Below, piece by piece: positions 28,695 to 36,119 of a stretch of 64,000 bases of DNA. Location: positions 16,338 to 80,337 of the forward strand of contig NZ_JAQGKQ010000093.1 in NCBI RefSeq assembly GCF_028290025.1, given 5' to 3'. The stretch's first letter is position 1, and each line of letters starts with the position of its first letter. The notes beneath the pieces are model-generated. The model saw only the letters and a list, made by a program, of their open reading frames with translations. It did no database searches and was not told the origin of the DNA. Both the position numbers and the translations under genes were made by a program. This stretch comes from Cypionkella sp. (GTDB lineage: Bacteria > Pseudomonadota > Alphaproteobacteria > Rhodobacterales > Rhodobacteraceae).

Positions 28695-29327
28695 TGTCTC
28701 GTCTTCCCCAAGCGCCTTTCGGAAACCCGATGGCGCTTTCTAGTTGTCCCACGTTCCCACACGGTTCAGCTCGACTGTTGTCACCGAAAAACACTCAATG
28801 CAGCTTGGCAAAACTGCCAAACCTGCTTGAGTGTCCCTGCGCGGTGGCGAGGACAAAACTATAACTTCCGCATCCGGAAGATCCGGCGACGGCGTTTTCG
28901 TTTAGTTAGCGCAAAAATGGCGCAAGCAGTATAACAGTCGGACAACAAAAGATAATATCAGGTTATTATGAGCATGGCTTGGCAGCTGCGCCCCTGATTT
29001 TCCGCTTTTATTGCCGTCTTGTCCCCCAGACGAAGTGAATCGCTTGGGCAAGTTAGCAAGCTGCGGCGGCCGCCTGCAACTGAACTTGTTGCTTGACAGA
29101 ACTTTGGTTTCGCGAATCCCTTTGGCCATGCAAATCGGCAACGCTGGATGCGAAATGCTTGAGAAATTGCTGTGTGAACGGGGTATCTGGTTGCGTTCAG
29201 GCAATTGTCCCAAAGCCGATGACCGATTCTTACCGCAACCGAATGTGCAAAAATGCACTAGGGCGCGGCCTTTCGGCGCGCGCCCTAACGTAAGTCCAAG
29301 TCTGACGAATTCGGACCTAAGCCCGAG
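28695..29327. other. 633-bp noncoding stretch upstream of dnaA
   Basis: No ORF with coding character lies between dnaA and rpsT. It contains an AT-rich part (about 28915-28975, including GATAATATC and GGTTATTATG), presumably dnaA promoter sequence, and one 9-mer that matches TTWTNCACA on the minus strand (29244-29252), which however overlaps the rpsT terminator candidate. One box is not enough to call oriC. Confidence 0.5.
29246..29286 (-). terminator. Terminator candidate after rpsT
   Basis: On the minus strand the AGGGCGCG / CGCGCCCT arms pair around a GAAA loop (29260-29286), followed within seven bases by ATTTTTGCA. It lies about 40 bases after the rpsT stop. Confidence 0.6.
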
Positions 29328-29603
29328 TTAAGCTGCAGGGGTCGCCAGCGCGTTGACGCGCGATGCCAAACGCGAGATTTTGCGTGACACGGTATTCTTG
29401 TGCATCACGCCTTTGCTAACGCCACGCGCCAATTCTGGCTGAGCATTTTTCAGCGCCAAAGCAGCTGCGTCTTGGTTGCCCGAAGCCAATGCTTCTTCAA
29501 CCTTGCGAAGGAAAGTACGGATGCGCGAGCGGCGCGCCTTGTTGATGTCTTGACGAGCTTCAGACTGGCGAGCGCGTTTTTTGGACTGGGCAGTATTTGC
29601 CAT
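29328..29603 (-). CDS. rpsT: 30S ribosomal protein S20
   Basis: A 91-residue basic helical protein starting [18 protein letters not shown] and containing [16 protein letters not shown], diagnostic of bacterial S20. It binds 16S rRNA early in small-subunit assembly. Its place upstream of dnaA, in the same direction, is a common alphaproteobacterial arrangement. Confidence 0.96.
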   Translation of the reverse strand: MANTAQSKKRARQSEARQDINKARRSRIRTFLRKVEEALASGNQDAAALALKNAQPELARGVSKGVMHKNTVSRKISRLASRVNALATPAA

Positions 29604-29751
29604 TGATATGGTATCCTTGGGGTCGGTTAAATTTTGTCGCGCAAAAGCCCCAAGGCCCCTTCAGACGTGAAGGGATGATTCTGCCAAAGCGGGCTCACAC
29701 GCATGTATCGAAAGCCCATAAGGCAAGTGCGTCAGAAAGGAAACAGCAAAT

Positions 29752-29778
29752 GCGCGCGCCTATTCATAGGGCACGCGC
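29752..29778 (-). terminator. Weak terminator candidate after phyR
   Basis: GCGCGTGCCCTA and TAGGCGCGCGC can pair on the minus strand with one bulge around TGAA, about 20 bases after the phyR stop, followed by ATTTGCTGTTT. The T tract is poor. Confidence 0.35.
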
Positions 29779-29797
29779 AAGGAAACTGGTCGGTATT

Positions 29798-30619
29798 TTA
29801 GTTGCTTTCGCTTTCCATCAGCGTCTCGGTAGAGGCGAAGAACATCGCCTGACTTACCGAGGACCGCACCTGCTCTTCGGAGTAGGGTTTGTTAATCAGG
29901 AACGCAGGCTCTGGACGTTCGCCGGTCAGCAGGCGCTCTGGAAACGCCGTGATAAAGATAACCGGGATGTGATCGAAGCCAGCAAGAATATCATTCACCG
30001 CATCAATACCGGAAGAACTGTCGGCCAGATGAATATCGGCGAGGATAAGGTCGGGCATATCAGACTTCGCCAGCGCCACCGCCTCTTTACGGGTGCGGGC
30101 AACGCCGGTTACTTGATGGCCCATCGCCTCTACTATAGCGATGATATCCATCGCGATGATCGCTTCGTCTTCGATCACCATGATACGTCCGCTCACGGTT
30201 CCCGTCATTTCACGCAGAGCCATGTTAATCAGGCCGAGTGCCTCCTCGGCGTCGGTCTGCATGATTGCGCCAATCTGCTCGGCGGTAAAGCCTTCAACAA
30301 AATGCAGCAGTAACGCCTCACGGCTGTTAGGTGTCAAATCTGCCATATGAGCCTGTGCGGCTGCGGACAATCGGTTGTCGGCCTGACCGACAGGCGCACC
30401 GGAACTTGCCCAAACCATATGGAAAACATTGAAAAGCGCAACTTTCGCATCAGTTGCTTCGGCGATTAATGCTGGCTCGGCCAAGACAGTTTCCAGAGCT
30501 GCCAAGGCGTAGCGATCTCCGCTGGTCTGGTTGCCAGTTAATGCACGAGCATAGCGCCGTAACATTGGCAGATGCAGGCCCACTGTGTCTGCCAAACCGA
30601 CGCTAGAATTATTGCTCAT
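29798..30619 (-). CDS. phyR: General stress response anti-anti-sigma regulator PhyR
   Basis: A 273-residue protein with an N-terminal sigma-like domain (about 10-135) that mimics an ECF sigma factor, and a C-terminal receiver with acidic pair Glu150/Asp151, phospho-acceptor Asp195 (LILADIHL) and INKPY. When phosphorylated, PhyR binds NepR and frees EcfG. It is divergent from nepR-ecfG across 86 bp that hold a two-way sigma-EcfG promoter, so it is predicted to be autoamplified. Confidence 0.95.
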   Translation of the reverse strand: MSNNSSVGLADTVGLHLPMLRRYARALTGNQTSGDRYALAALETVLAEPALIAEATDAKVALFNVFHMVWASSGAPVGQADNRLSAAAQAHMADLTPNSREALLLHFVEGFTAEQIGAIMQTDAEEALGLINMALREMTGTVSGRIMVIEDEAIIAMDIIAIVEAMGHQVTGVARTRKEAVALAKSDMPDLILADIHLADSSSGIDAVNDILAGFDHIPVIFITAFPERLLTGERPEPAFLINKPYSEEQVRSSVSQAMFFASTETLMESESN

Positions 30620-30647
30620 TCAGTTGCTCCCCTATACATTTTTCTTG

Positions 30648-30679
30648 GGAACCAAACGCAAGGAACCGCGTTTGGTTCC
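30648..30679. promoter_or_regulatory. Symmetric bidirectional sigma-EcfG promoter
   Basis: GGAACCAAACGC (30648-30659) and GCGTTTGGTTCC (30668-30679) are perfect 12-bp inverted copies around an 8-bp centre. Rightward it reads GGAAC (30648-30652), 16 bases, CGTT (30669-30672); leftward the same GGAAC-N16-CGTT appears by symmetry. That is the known alphaproteobacterial EcfG consensus. The + side is 34 bases from nepR and the - side 29 bases from phyR. Confidence 0.88.
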
Positions 30680-30705
30680 GTGATGATGACAGGAAATTGT
30701 TTGTA

Positions 30706-30873
30706 ATGCAAAATCAGGGGTCAAAAGCAGAGCTGGATGCGCAAGCAAACCAGATCAAAACGCAGATCGAAGAAAACCTGAAAAGGGTTTACGAAGCTGT
30801 GCTGGTTGAAGAGGTTCCAGATCGTTTCAAACAACTGCTGCAACAGTTGAAAGCGAACGAGGCATTGAAGTGA
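30706..30873 (+). CDS. nepR: Anti-sigma factor NepR
   Basis: A 55-residue protein too short for many gene callers. It starts ATG at 30706 and ends TGA at 30873, overlapping the GTG of ecfG. The core NLKRVYEAVLVEEVPDRFKQ is the NepR helix-loop-helix: two helices split by a VPDRF turn. NepR sequesters EcfG until phosphorylated PhyR removes it. Position between the shared promoter and ecfG is the standard order. The N-terminal part is rich in Gln, Lys and Glu and probably disordered. Confidence 0.93.
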   Translation: MQNQGSKAELDAQANQIKTQIEENLKRVYEAVLVEEVPDRFKQLLQQLKANEALK

Positions 30874-31445
30874 CCACGGAGCCAGATGGCGGTGTAGATC
30901 CGCGAGATCAGCTTGTCGAACATCTGCGACCCTTGCGGGCTTTTGCGATTAGTTTGACTCGAAACGTGTCTTCTGCGGACGATTTGGTGCAGGAGACCAT
31001 ACTTAAAGCTTGGAGCAGCATTGATAAGTTCCAGCGCGGGAGCAACCTGCAAGCGTGGTTGTTCACAATTTTGCGCAATACCTACTACTCCAGTCTTCGC
31101 AAATCTCGGCGTGAAGTCGCGGACCCTGAGGGCAATTTCGCTGCGACGTTAAGTGTGAAACCGGCGCATGATGGGCGCATGGCGTTCACTGATTTTCTCC
31201 GGGCCTTTGACGCATTGTCCGACGAGCACCGTGAAGTGCTTATTCTGGTGGGTGCATCTGGTTTTACCACCGAAGAGGCCGCCGCGATGATGGGCGTTGC
31301 CACGGGAACCGTGAAAAGCCGCGCCAGCCGAGCGCGACGTCGATTGTCGCAACTATTGGGCTTGGCCGAAGGTGAGGGGATGTTTTCGGGCGTTGACGCA
31401 GTCACCGAGGCCGTTATGGCGCGTGGATCGGCCGCAATGGGATGA
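30870..31445 (+). CDS. ecfG: General stress ECF sigma factor EcfG
   Basis: A 191-residue ECF sigma factor. It starts at GTG 30870, overlapping nepR by four bases. Region 2 contains SADDLVQETILKAWSSIDKF and region 4 contains LSDEHREVLILVGASGFTTEEAA with TGTVKSRASRARRRL. It directs polymerase to GGAAC-N16-CGTT promoters like those at 30648 and 34898. A short acidic extension (FSGVDAVTEAV) follows region 4. The stop overlaps the kinase gene by ATGA. Confidence 0.95.
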   Translation: MTTEPDGGVDPRDQLVEHLRPLRAFAISLTRNVSSADDLVQETILKAWSSIDKFQRGSNLQAWLFTILRNTYYSSLRKSRREVADPEGNFAATLSVKPAHDGRMAFTDFLRAFDALSDEHREVLILVGASGFTTEEAAAMMGVATGTVKSRASRARRRLSQLLGLAEGEGMFSGVDAVTEAVMARGSAAMG

Positions 31446-33196
31446 CACGTTTACCGCCGTCCCTGTCTGCGCGTCCGCCGTTTTTTCAACGGCTGGGCGC
31501 GCGCCTTGCGTTGATGGTGGCGGTGGCAATGTTGCCGCTTGGCTTTTTAGGATTGCTACAATCGCAGGCCGCCAACACCGAAGCTCGGCAACGTTCTGTG
31601 CTCGCCATTATGGATGAAACGACACGGGCAGCCGCTCCCGAGATTCGGTTGATCCAACACGCTCAAGTAACGGCTGCCACCTTGGCACAGACCGTGGTGG
31701 ACCGATTAGACGAAAATGCCAGATGCCGGCAGCTTATGAAGGCGATAGCGAAACAGAATCCGGCGCTATCGTTGGTGGCATATGTTCCGCTTTCAGGCAA
31801 AATGACCTGCTCTTCGGTCGATAAAGACTTTGATTTTTCGCAAAGCGAACGTTTCAAAAAGATCGCGGCTTTTGACCGTCCGGGATTTTCGGTCAACCCT
31901 AAAGGTGCGGTTTCGGGTGTTTCCGTGCTCGGGGTCACGCACCCTGTTTATGATGACGGTGGTACGCGGATCGGGTTTATGTACATTTCGATGCCGCATA
32001 AAACCTTGGCCGAAGTGAACAATACTGTGCCTGCCACCAGTTCAGCAGACCCGTTGGCGCTGGTGACCTTCGATGCCGAAGGCACTGTATTGACCTCTTC
32101 GGTTGGCCTGAACGAGGCTGCTGCCAACATTCCCAGCAATACCACGCTGAAAGATCTTGCGAACGGCACGGCGCGCACGTTCTCGGCGCGTTCGCTGGAG
32201 GGTGAGAGCCGGATATTTTCTGTCGTGCCAATGGCTGACGGGCTTTTTTTGTTGGGCTCTTGGGGCCAAGCTGACAGCCTGATGTTACTGGGCCATGATA
32301 TCAGCCCCTACATATTCCCGATGCTGATGTGGTTGTCTGCGATGCTGATGGCTCTGTTGGGCGCTGAAACTTTGGTGGCACGACATATGCGGCGCCTTGG
32401 TGCGGCGATGACTGGTTTCGCGGGCGGTGACCGCAAACAGGCCGCGCTTAGTCTGGCTGGCAGTCCGGCCGAGATCAAAGAACTCGGCCGATCCTACGAG
32501 GTGTTGACAGAGACTATTCTGCATGACGAAGCCGAGCTTGAGAACATCCTACGGCAAAAGGAAATTTTGCTGCGTGAGGTGCATCACCGCACAGGCAATA
32601 GCTTGCAGCTTATCGCCTCGATAATGCGCATTCACATGCGCCAGGAACAATCCAGCACGGTGCGCTCTATTCTGGAAGGGCTGCATGATCGCGTGATGGC
32701 ACTGGCAACGGTGCATATCGGGCTTTACCAGACCGCTGGGCAAAACGACGTGCGGATGGATGCGTTGTTTGCCGGGGTGATCCGGCAGATTAGCGGAATG
32801 GGCAAAGCCGCTGGAAATAAGCCCAAGATTGAAACTGATTTTGAGCCGATTCAACTCATCCCCGATCAAGCAGTACCTTTGGCGTTGCTGTTGACCGAAT
32901 TGCTGGCCGGTATGGCAGCAAGCGAGGCTTATGTTAATCCTATCGAAGTGTCGCTGAAGCGAATCGATTTAGGCCAAAAGGCGCGGTTACACATAAAAGG
33001 TCCGGCGGTGATCGGCACCGCGGTGGCGGATCAACCAACCCCCACGGTGATTGGCGCACAGTTGGTGCGGGGTTTTGCCCAGCAAATCGGCGGTAAAGTC
33101 AGCGTCGCCCATACGGCTCAAGCGGTAGATGTGACGGTAGATTTTCCCATTCGCGAAGGCTACGTTCCAGTACTGCCGGAAATTAGCGCAGCTTAG
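31442..33196 (+). CDS. HisKA_2 sensor kinase of the general stress response with degenerate ATPase domain
   Basis: A 584-residue membrane sensor: first helix near residues 20-40, periplasmic domain to about 270, second helix near 280-300, a HAMP-like linker, then a HisKA_2 dimerisation domain with EVHHRTGNSLQLIASIM (phospho-acceptor His381). In the ATPase domain the N-box reads ELLAGMAASE; Gly490 stands where the ATP/Mg-binding Asn is expected, and the following Lys/His positions are Ala493/Ser494. The C-terminal glycine-rich box is partly kept (VIGAQLVRGFAQQIGG). It is coupled to ecfG. It may act as a phosphatase or receive phosphate from a partner kinase, as proposed for PhyP-type proteins, rather than autophosphorylate. 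Confidence 0.85.
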   Translation: MTRLPPSLSARPPFFQRLGARLALMVAVAMLPLGFLGLLQSQAANTEARQRSVLAIMDETTRAAAPEIRLIQHAQVTAATLAQTVVDRLDENARCRQLMKAIAKQNPALSLVAYVPLSGKMTCSSVDKDFDFSQSERFKKIAAFDRPGFSVNPKGAVSGVSVLGVTHPVYDDGGTRIGFMYISMPHKTLAEVNNTVPATSSADPLALVTFDAEGTVLTSSVGLNEAAANIPSNTTLKDLANGTARTFSARSLEGESRIFSVVPMADGLFLLGSWGQADSLMLLGHDISPYIFPMLMWLSAMLMALLGAETLVARHMRRLGAAMTGFAGGDRKQAALSLAGSPAEIKELGRSYEVLTETILHDEAELENILRQKEILLREVHHRTGNSLQLIASIMRIHMRQEQSSTVRSILEGLHDRVMALATVHIGLYQTAGQNDVRMDALFAGVIRQISGMGKAAGNKPKIETDFEPIQLIPDQAVPLALLLTELLAGMAASEAYVNPIEVSLKRIDLGQKARLHIKGPAVIGTAVADQPTPTVIGAQLVRGFAQQIGGKVSVAHTAQAVDVTVDFPIREGYVPVLPEISAA

Positions 33197-33227
33197 GCTT
33201 CATCGGGTGAGAGATACGGGATAACGC

Positions 33228-33263
33228 AAAAAATAGGCGCCGCTGTCTTGCGACAACGACGCC
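33228..33263 (-). terminator. Intrinsic terminator of the 34-kb stress-protein operon
   Basis: On the minus strand GGCGTCGTTGTC (33263-33252), loop GCAA and GACAGCGGCGCC (33247-33236) form a 12-bp stem with two G-U pairs, followed by TA and a run of six T (33233-33228). It lies 30 bases after the stop at 33294, and about 30 bases beyond the kinase gene arriving from the other side. Confidence 0.85.
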
Positions 33264-33293
33264 CTACTGGTCTAAAAGCTGATGCAGATCGCG

Positions 33294-34103
33294 TTACGAG
33301 GTTTGACGCGCGCTGCGACTTCCGGCCAGAATATCCATCGCCGTATGTGCCCGCTGACGCTCTTGCGATAGCAGGTCGCGGGTTTCTTCCAGCAAACGGT
33401 CGCGTTCCTTTGCCATCTTCCGCTCACCCGACGGACGCCGCCGGACGACAGCGCAAATTGCAGCGCCCAACGCCAAGGCTGCGCTGATGATTGCAATAGG
33501 ATGATCGTTGACGGCCTTTGAACTGGCATTGCGCAAACTTAGCTGAGCTTCATAAGCGGCTTCTCGCGCTGCGACAATGCGCTCTTGTGCCGCCGTCGAA
33601 AGTTGATCCAAGCCGCGGTGCATAGATTTGCGAACATCGCGCGCGAGATCAGCAAACACTGCCGCGCGTTGTTTAGCGTATTCAATGCCGTCCATCGCTT
33701 TGGCTTCCAAACCATGCAGGGTTGCGTTGGCTTGCAGGCGAAGCGCCTCAGCTTCTGCGACCCAGTCAAAGTCAGGGTCTTCCAGCGGCATCGTGGGGCC
33801 GCCTTCGTCTTCCCAACGCGCATGGGCTTCGTACTTTGTGCCATTCAGACCTTCGGTATCAACTCGGTTCGCATCGTGCTTGCGACTTAGAAGATACCAA
33901 GCCAAGCCCGCGCCCGCGAGGGACACCAAGGCAGGATTGGCTCTGGCGACGCCGCCAATCTGGCGTGCCTGAGTCATCAAATTTCCTGCCACGCCCTGCA
34001 CCGAAAAGCGATCGCCCAACGCGCTGAGCGAGGCTTTCAATGCAGCACGATCGCGCTGCAGTTGTTGCTCGATAAGATCGGGTTCCAGATTATCCATTCG
34101 CAT
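33294..34103 (-). CDS. DUF3618-like membrane-associated protein
   Basis: A 269-residue protein starting at ATG 34103 (GGGAA upstream). The N-terminus LEPDLIEQQLQRDRAALKAS resembles DUF3618 proteins, which begin with a helix of this kind. One hydrophobic segment lies near 55-70 (PALVSLAGAGLAWYLL) and another near 205-220 (IAIISAALALGAAICAVV), with a long Ala/Glu/Arg-rich helical region between. Function is unknown. It belongs to an operon with a DUF883-like gene downstream of an EcfG-type promoter, so it is probably an envelope stress protein. Confidence 0.7.
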   Translation of the reverse strand: MRMDNLEPDLIEQQLQRDRAALKASLSALGDRFSVQGVAGNLMTQARQIGGVARANPALVSLAGAGLAWYLLSRKHDANRVDTEGLNGTKYEAHARWEDEGGPTMPLEDPDFDWVAEAEALRLQANATLHGLEAKAMDGIEYAKQRAAVFADLARDVRKSMHRGLDQLSTAAQERIVAAREAAYEAQLSLRNASSKAVNDHPIAIISAALALGAAICAVVRRRPSGERKMAKERDRLLEETRDLLSQERQRAHTAMDILAGSRSARQTS

Positions 34104-34104
34104 C

Positions 34105-34200
34105 TCAGTTTCCCATCGTTTTCAAGCTGCCGTTATCTTGGCGAGGATTGCCAAAGCTGCGCTTGGATGTTGACGTTGTGCGGTTGTCGTTATTTCTCAT
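34105..34200 (-). CDS. 31-codon small ORF coupled between two stress genes
   Basis: ATG at 34200 overlaps the stop of the DUF883-like gene (ATGA) and the TGA at 34107-34105 ends one base before the ATG of the DUF3618-like gene. The predicted peptide is polar, rich in Asn, Ser, Thr, Lys and Arg (MRNNDNRTTSTSKRS at its start), with no hydrophobic segment. Coupling on both sides suggests that it is translated. It may be a remnant of the phage-holin-like gene often found at this place in related operons, or simply a coupling device. I recognise no family. Confidence 0.45.
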   Translation of the reverse strand: MRNNDNRTTSTSKRSFGNPRQDNGSLKTMGN

Positions 34201-34736
34201 GATCGACCGCCGCGATTGCGGTTTGGCGACTGCATGAAACGCGCAACGACAAAACCCAGAACAGCCGCGCCAGCGACCACGGTTCCAGGATTGCGACGCG
34301 CATAGGCTTTACTGCTGGCGACGAGGTCATTGATCGAACCCGAACGCAATTGTTCTGTCACGTCCGTCACAGTACCCGCCACGGCTTCAACCACGCGGCC
34401 CGAGGCAGTACGCGTTCCATCTGCTGCATCACGCAGCGCGCTGGCCAAACGATCGCCGCCGTCGGAGAGCTTCGCGCGTGCCGAACTGAACCGTGACTGC
34501 GCTGCCTCGCTTAAATCATCCAAACGGTCTTCAGCGGCTGCCGCAGCTTCGGCCGCCTTATCTTTTACTTTGCGTGCAGCACTCTGACCCAAGTCTTTTG
34601 CATCATCGAAAACCTCAGAAGCATTTTCGCGTGCAGACTTGCTTGCTTGTGTCACTTTTTCTGCAACTTGCTTAACCGCATCGTCTACAGCCTTGTGCGC
34701 ATTAGAAGCCGAATCTTTTAGATTTTCCGCGTTCAT
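34197..34736 (-). CDS. DUF883/YqjD-like stress protein with C-terminal membrane helix
   Basis: A 179-residue, highly charged alanine-rich helical protein (repeated KDKAAEAAAAAEDRL-type segments) that ends in a glycine-containing membrane helix (RRNPGTVVAGAAVLGFVVARF) followed by a basic tail. This is the layout of ElaB/YqjD/DUF883 proteins, which are stress- or stationary-phase-induced inner-membrane proteins, some ribosome-binding. It is the first confident gene after the EcfG-type promoter at 34898-34922, which fits that regulation. Confidence 0.72.
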   Translation of the reverse strand: MNAENLKDSASNAHKAVDDAVKQVAEKVTQASKSARENASEVFDDAKDLGQSAARKVKDKAAEAAAAAEDRLDDLSEAAQSRFSSARAKLSDGGDRLASALRDAADGTRTASGRVVEAVAGTVTDVTEQLRSGSINDLVASSKAYARRNPGTVVAGAAVLGFVVARFMQSPNRNRGGRS

Positions 34737-35188
34737 TAGTTCATCCCCTGAATCATGACTCCATGTTGATCCGACGATTTAGCGACCAGCATGGCGATAA
34801 TCACATCAAATATAGCGCGCTGAGATTGGCTCAACACACCCGAATCCACATCAGTCGCTGCTAGAATCCGCGCCCACCGATGCGATTGCGCAAGATCAAC
34901 GCGCAAAGGCTCGGTTGGTTCCGTCGTTAGCGGCGACTTAGGTGATCGCAGCGTCAGTCAGGCAACTTCGTCAGATAATTTGGCGACAACGCACCTGAGG
35001 GCAGTGCTGTTTCGCGGCTTCGATTACATAATTAAACCCGTGGAGGGAACGATCCGTTTGCTGCGGTGTTTCCACCGCATGAACGATCCGCCGTAATACC
35101 CCGGATAGGACGCAGCCTCGCCCCGATCTTGCCTGATTTGACGATCAATAAGATCACATCTGCCCACTCTGCTCGCTTGGGGACAACA
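34737..35188. other. 452-bp gap between divergent stress operon and LysR gene
   Basis: It holds the leftward EcfG-type promoter described at 34898. On the minus strand a GTG-started 37-codon frame (34849-34736) ends TAATG onto the DUF883-like start, but has no ribosome site and may just be leader. The right part must contain the LysR promoter; GGAAC-N16-TGTT at 35046-35070 is a near match to EcfG promoters. Confidence 0.45.
34898..34922 (-). promoter_or_regulatory. sigma-EcfG promoter of stress-protein operon
   Basis: Read on the minus strand: GGAAC (34922-34918), 16 bases, CGTT (34901-34898). Both elements and the spacing match the promoter at 30648. The leader to the gene at 34736 would be about 155 bases. 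Confidence 0.75.
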
Positions 35189-36094
35189 ATGGATCGACTC
35201 ACTGAAATGGAAGCGTTTGCCACGGTCGTAGACCAGGGCGGCTTCACTGACGCTGCGAAGAAGATGGGGATTTCTAAGTCCGCTGTCTCAAAGCACGTCT
35301 CTGCCTTAGAGGCTCGCTTGGGGGCGCGATTGCTAAATCGCACCACGCGCCGTGTTTCACCGACAGAGATCGGCTTGGCGTATTATGATCGCGCCCGGAG
35401 GGTTTTGAACGATGCGGGTGAGGCGGATGCCTTGGTCACATCAATGCAATCCGCGCCATCTGGATTGCTGCGTATTTCGGTGGCGACCGACTTTGGCGTG
35501 AACCTTTTGTCGCCAATCTTGGGGGATTTCCTGCTAGAATATCCCGATATCACCGTCAACATGGTGCTGAACAATCGCTATGTGGAGCTAATTTCTGAGG
35601 GCTTCGATATGGCTATTCGGGTTGGGGAACTCGAAGACAGCTCGTTGCGCGCCCGCAAATTGACTGACACCACCAAGCGGATGATTGGCAGCCCATCGTA
35701 TTTTCAGAAATACGGACGACCACTCAAAATCGACGACCTCAACGAACACAAACTTCTGCATTATTCCAACCAAGCCAACGGAAATGTCTGGAAAGTTTCT
35801 GCGCCTTCAGGTGAAAAGCGGCAGGTACGGACGGCCGGCTGGCTGACTGTTAATGACGGTCAAAGCCTGCTAAATGCGGCGATCTCTGGGCTTGGTATCG
35901 CTTACCTGCCCAGCTTCCTCTATGCCGATGCGATGAAAAACGGTCAGGTTGAAGAAGCTATCGCGGGCCTGCCAGTTGAGACACTTGGGATCTACGCGGT
36001 CTATCCGCCCGGGCGATTCACCCAACCGAAAGTCCGCGCGTTCATCGACTTTCTTGCACGTAGGTATCTTGATAAGGGCCCAGACGTTTGGTGA
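35189..36094 (+). CDS. LysR-family transcriptional regulator
   Basis: Start set at ATG 35189, where the standard LysR N-terminus begins (MDRLTEMEAFATVVDQGGFT). The 301 residues have the winged HTH (AAKKMGISKSAVSKHVSALE) and a periplasmic-binding-protein-like effector domain. It is of the CrgA-like subgroup. It converges with the OmpA-like gene and has no clear partner operon, so target and effector are unknown. Confidence 0.85.
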   Translation: MDRLTEMEAFATVVDQGGFTDAAKKMGISKSAVSKHVSALEARLGARLLNRTTRRVSPTEIGLAYYDRARRVLNDAGEADALVTSMQSAPSGLLRISVATDFGVNLLSPILGDFLLEYPDITVNMVLNNRYVELISEGFDMAIRVGELEDSSLRARKLTDTTKRMIGSPSYFQKYGRPLKIDDLNEHKLLHYSNQANGNVWKVSAPSGEKRQVRTAGWLTVNDGQSLLNAAISGLGIAYLPSFLYADAMKNGQVEEAIAGLPVETLGIYAVYPPGRFTQPKVRAFIDFLARRYLDKGPDVW

Positions 36095-36119
36095 GACTTA
36101 GCGTTAGTGACTAGCGATG

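Noticed and set aside
28695..29327. Possible oriC between dnaA and rpsT
   Set aside because: Only one consensus-like DnaA box is visible and it overlaps the rpsT terminator candidate. GC-skew over the whole chromosome would be needed.
34736..34849. 37-codon frame before the DUF883-like gene
   Set aside because: It ends in TAATG coupling but has only a GTG start with no ribosome site; leader sequence is just as likely.
35046..35070. GGAAC-N16-TGTT as an EcfG promoter for the LysR gene
   Set aside because: The -10 is not a full match (TGTT for CGTT) and it lies about 120 bases from the gene; recorded only as a near match.
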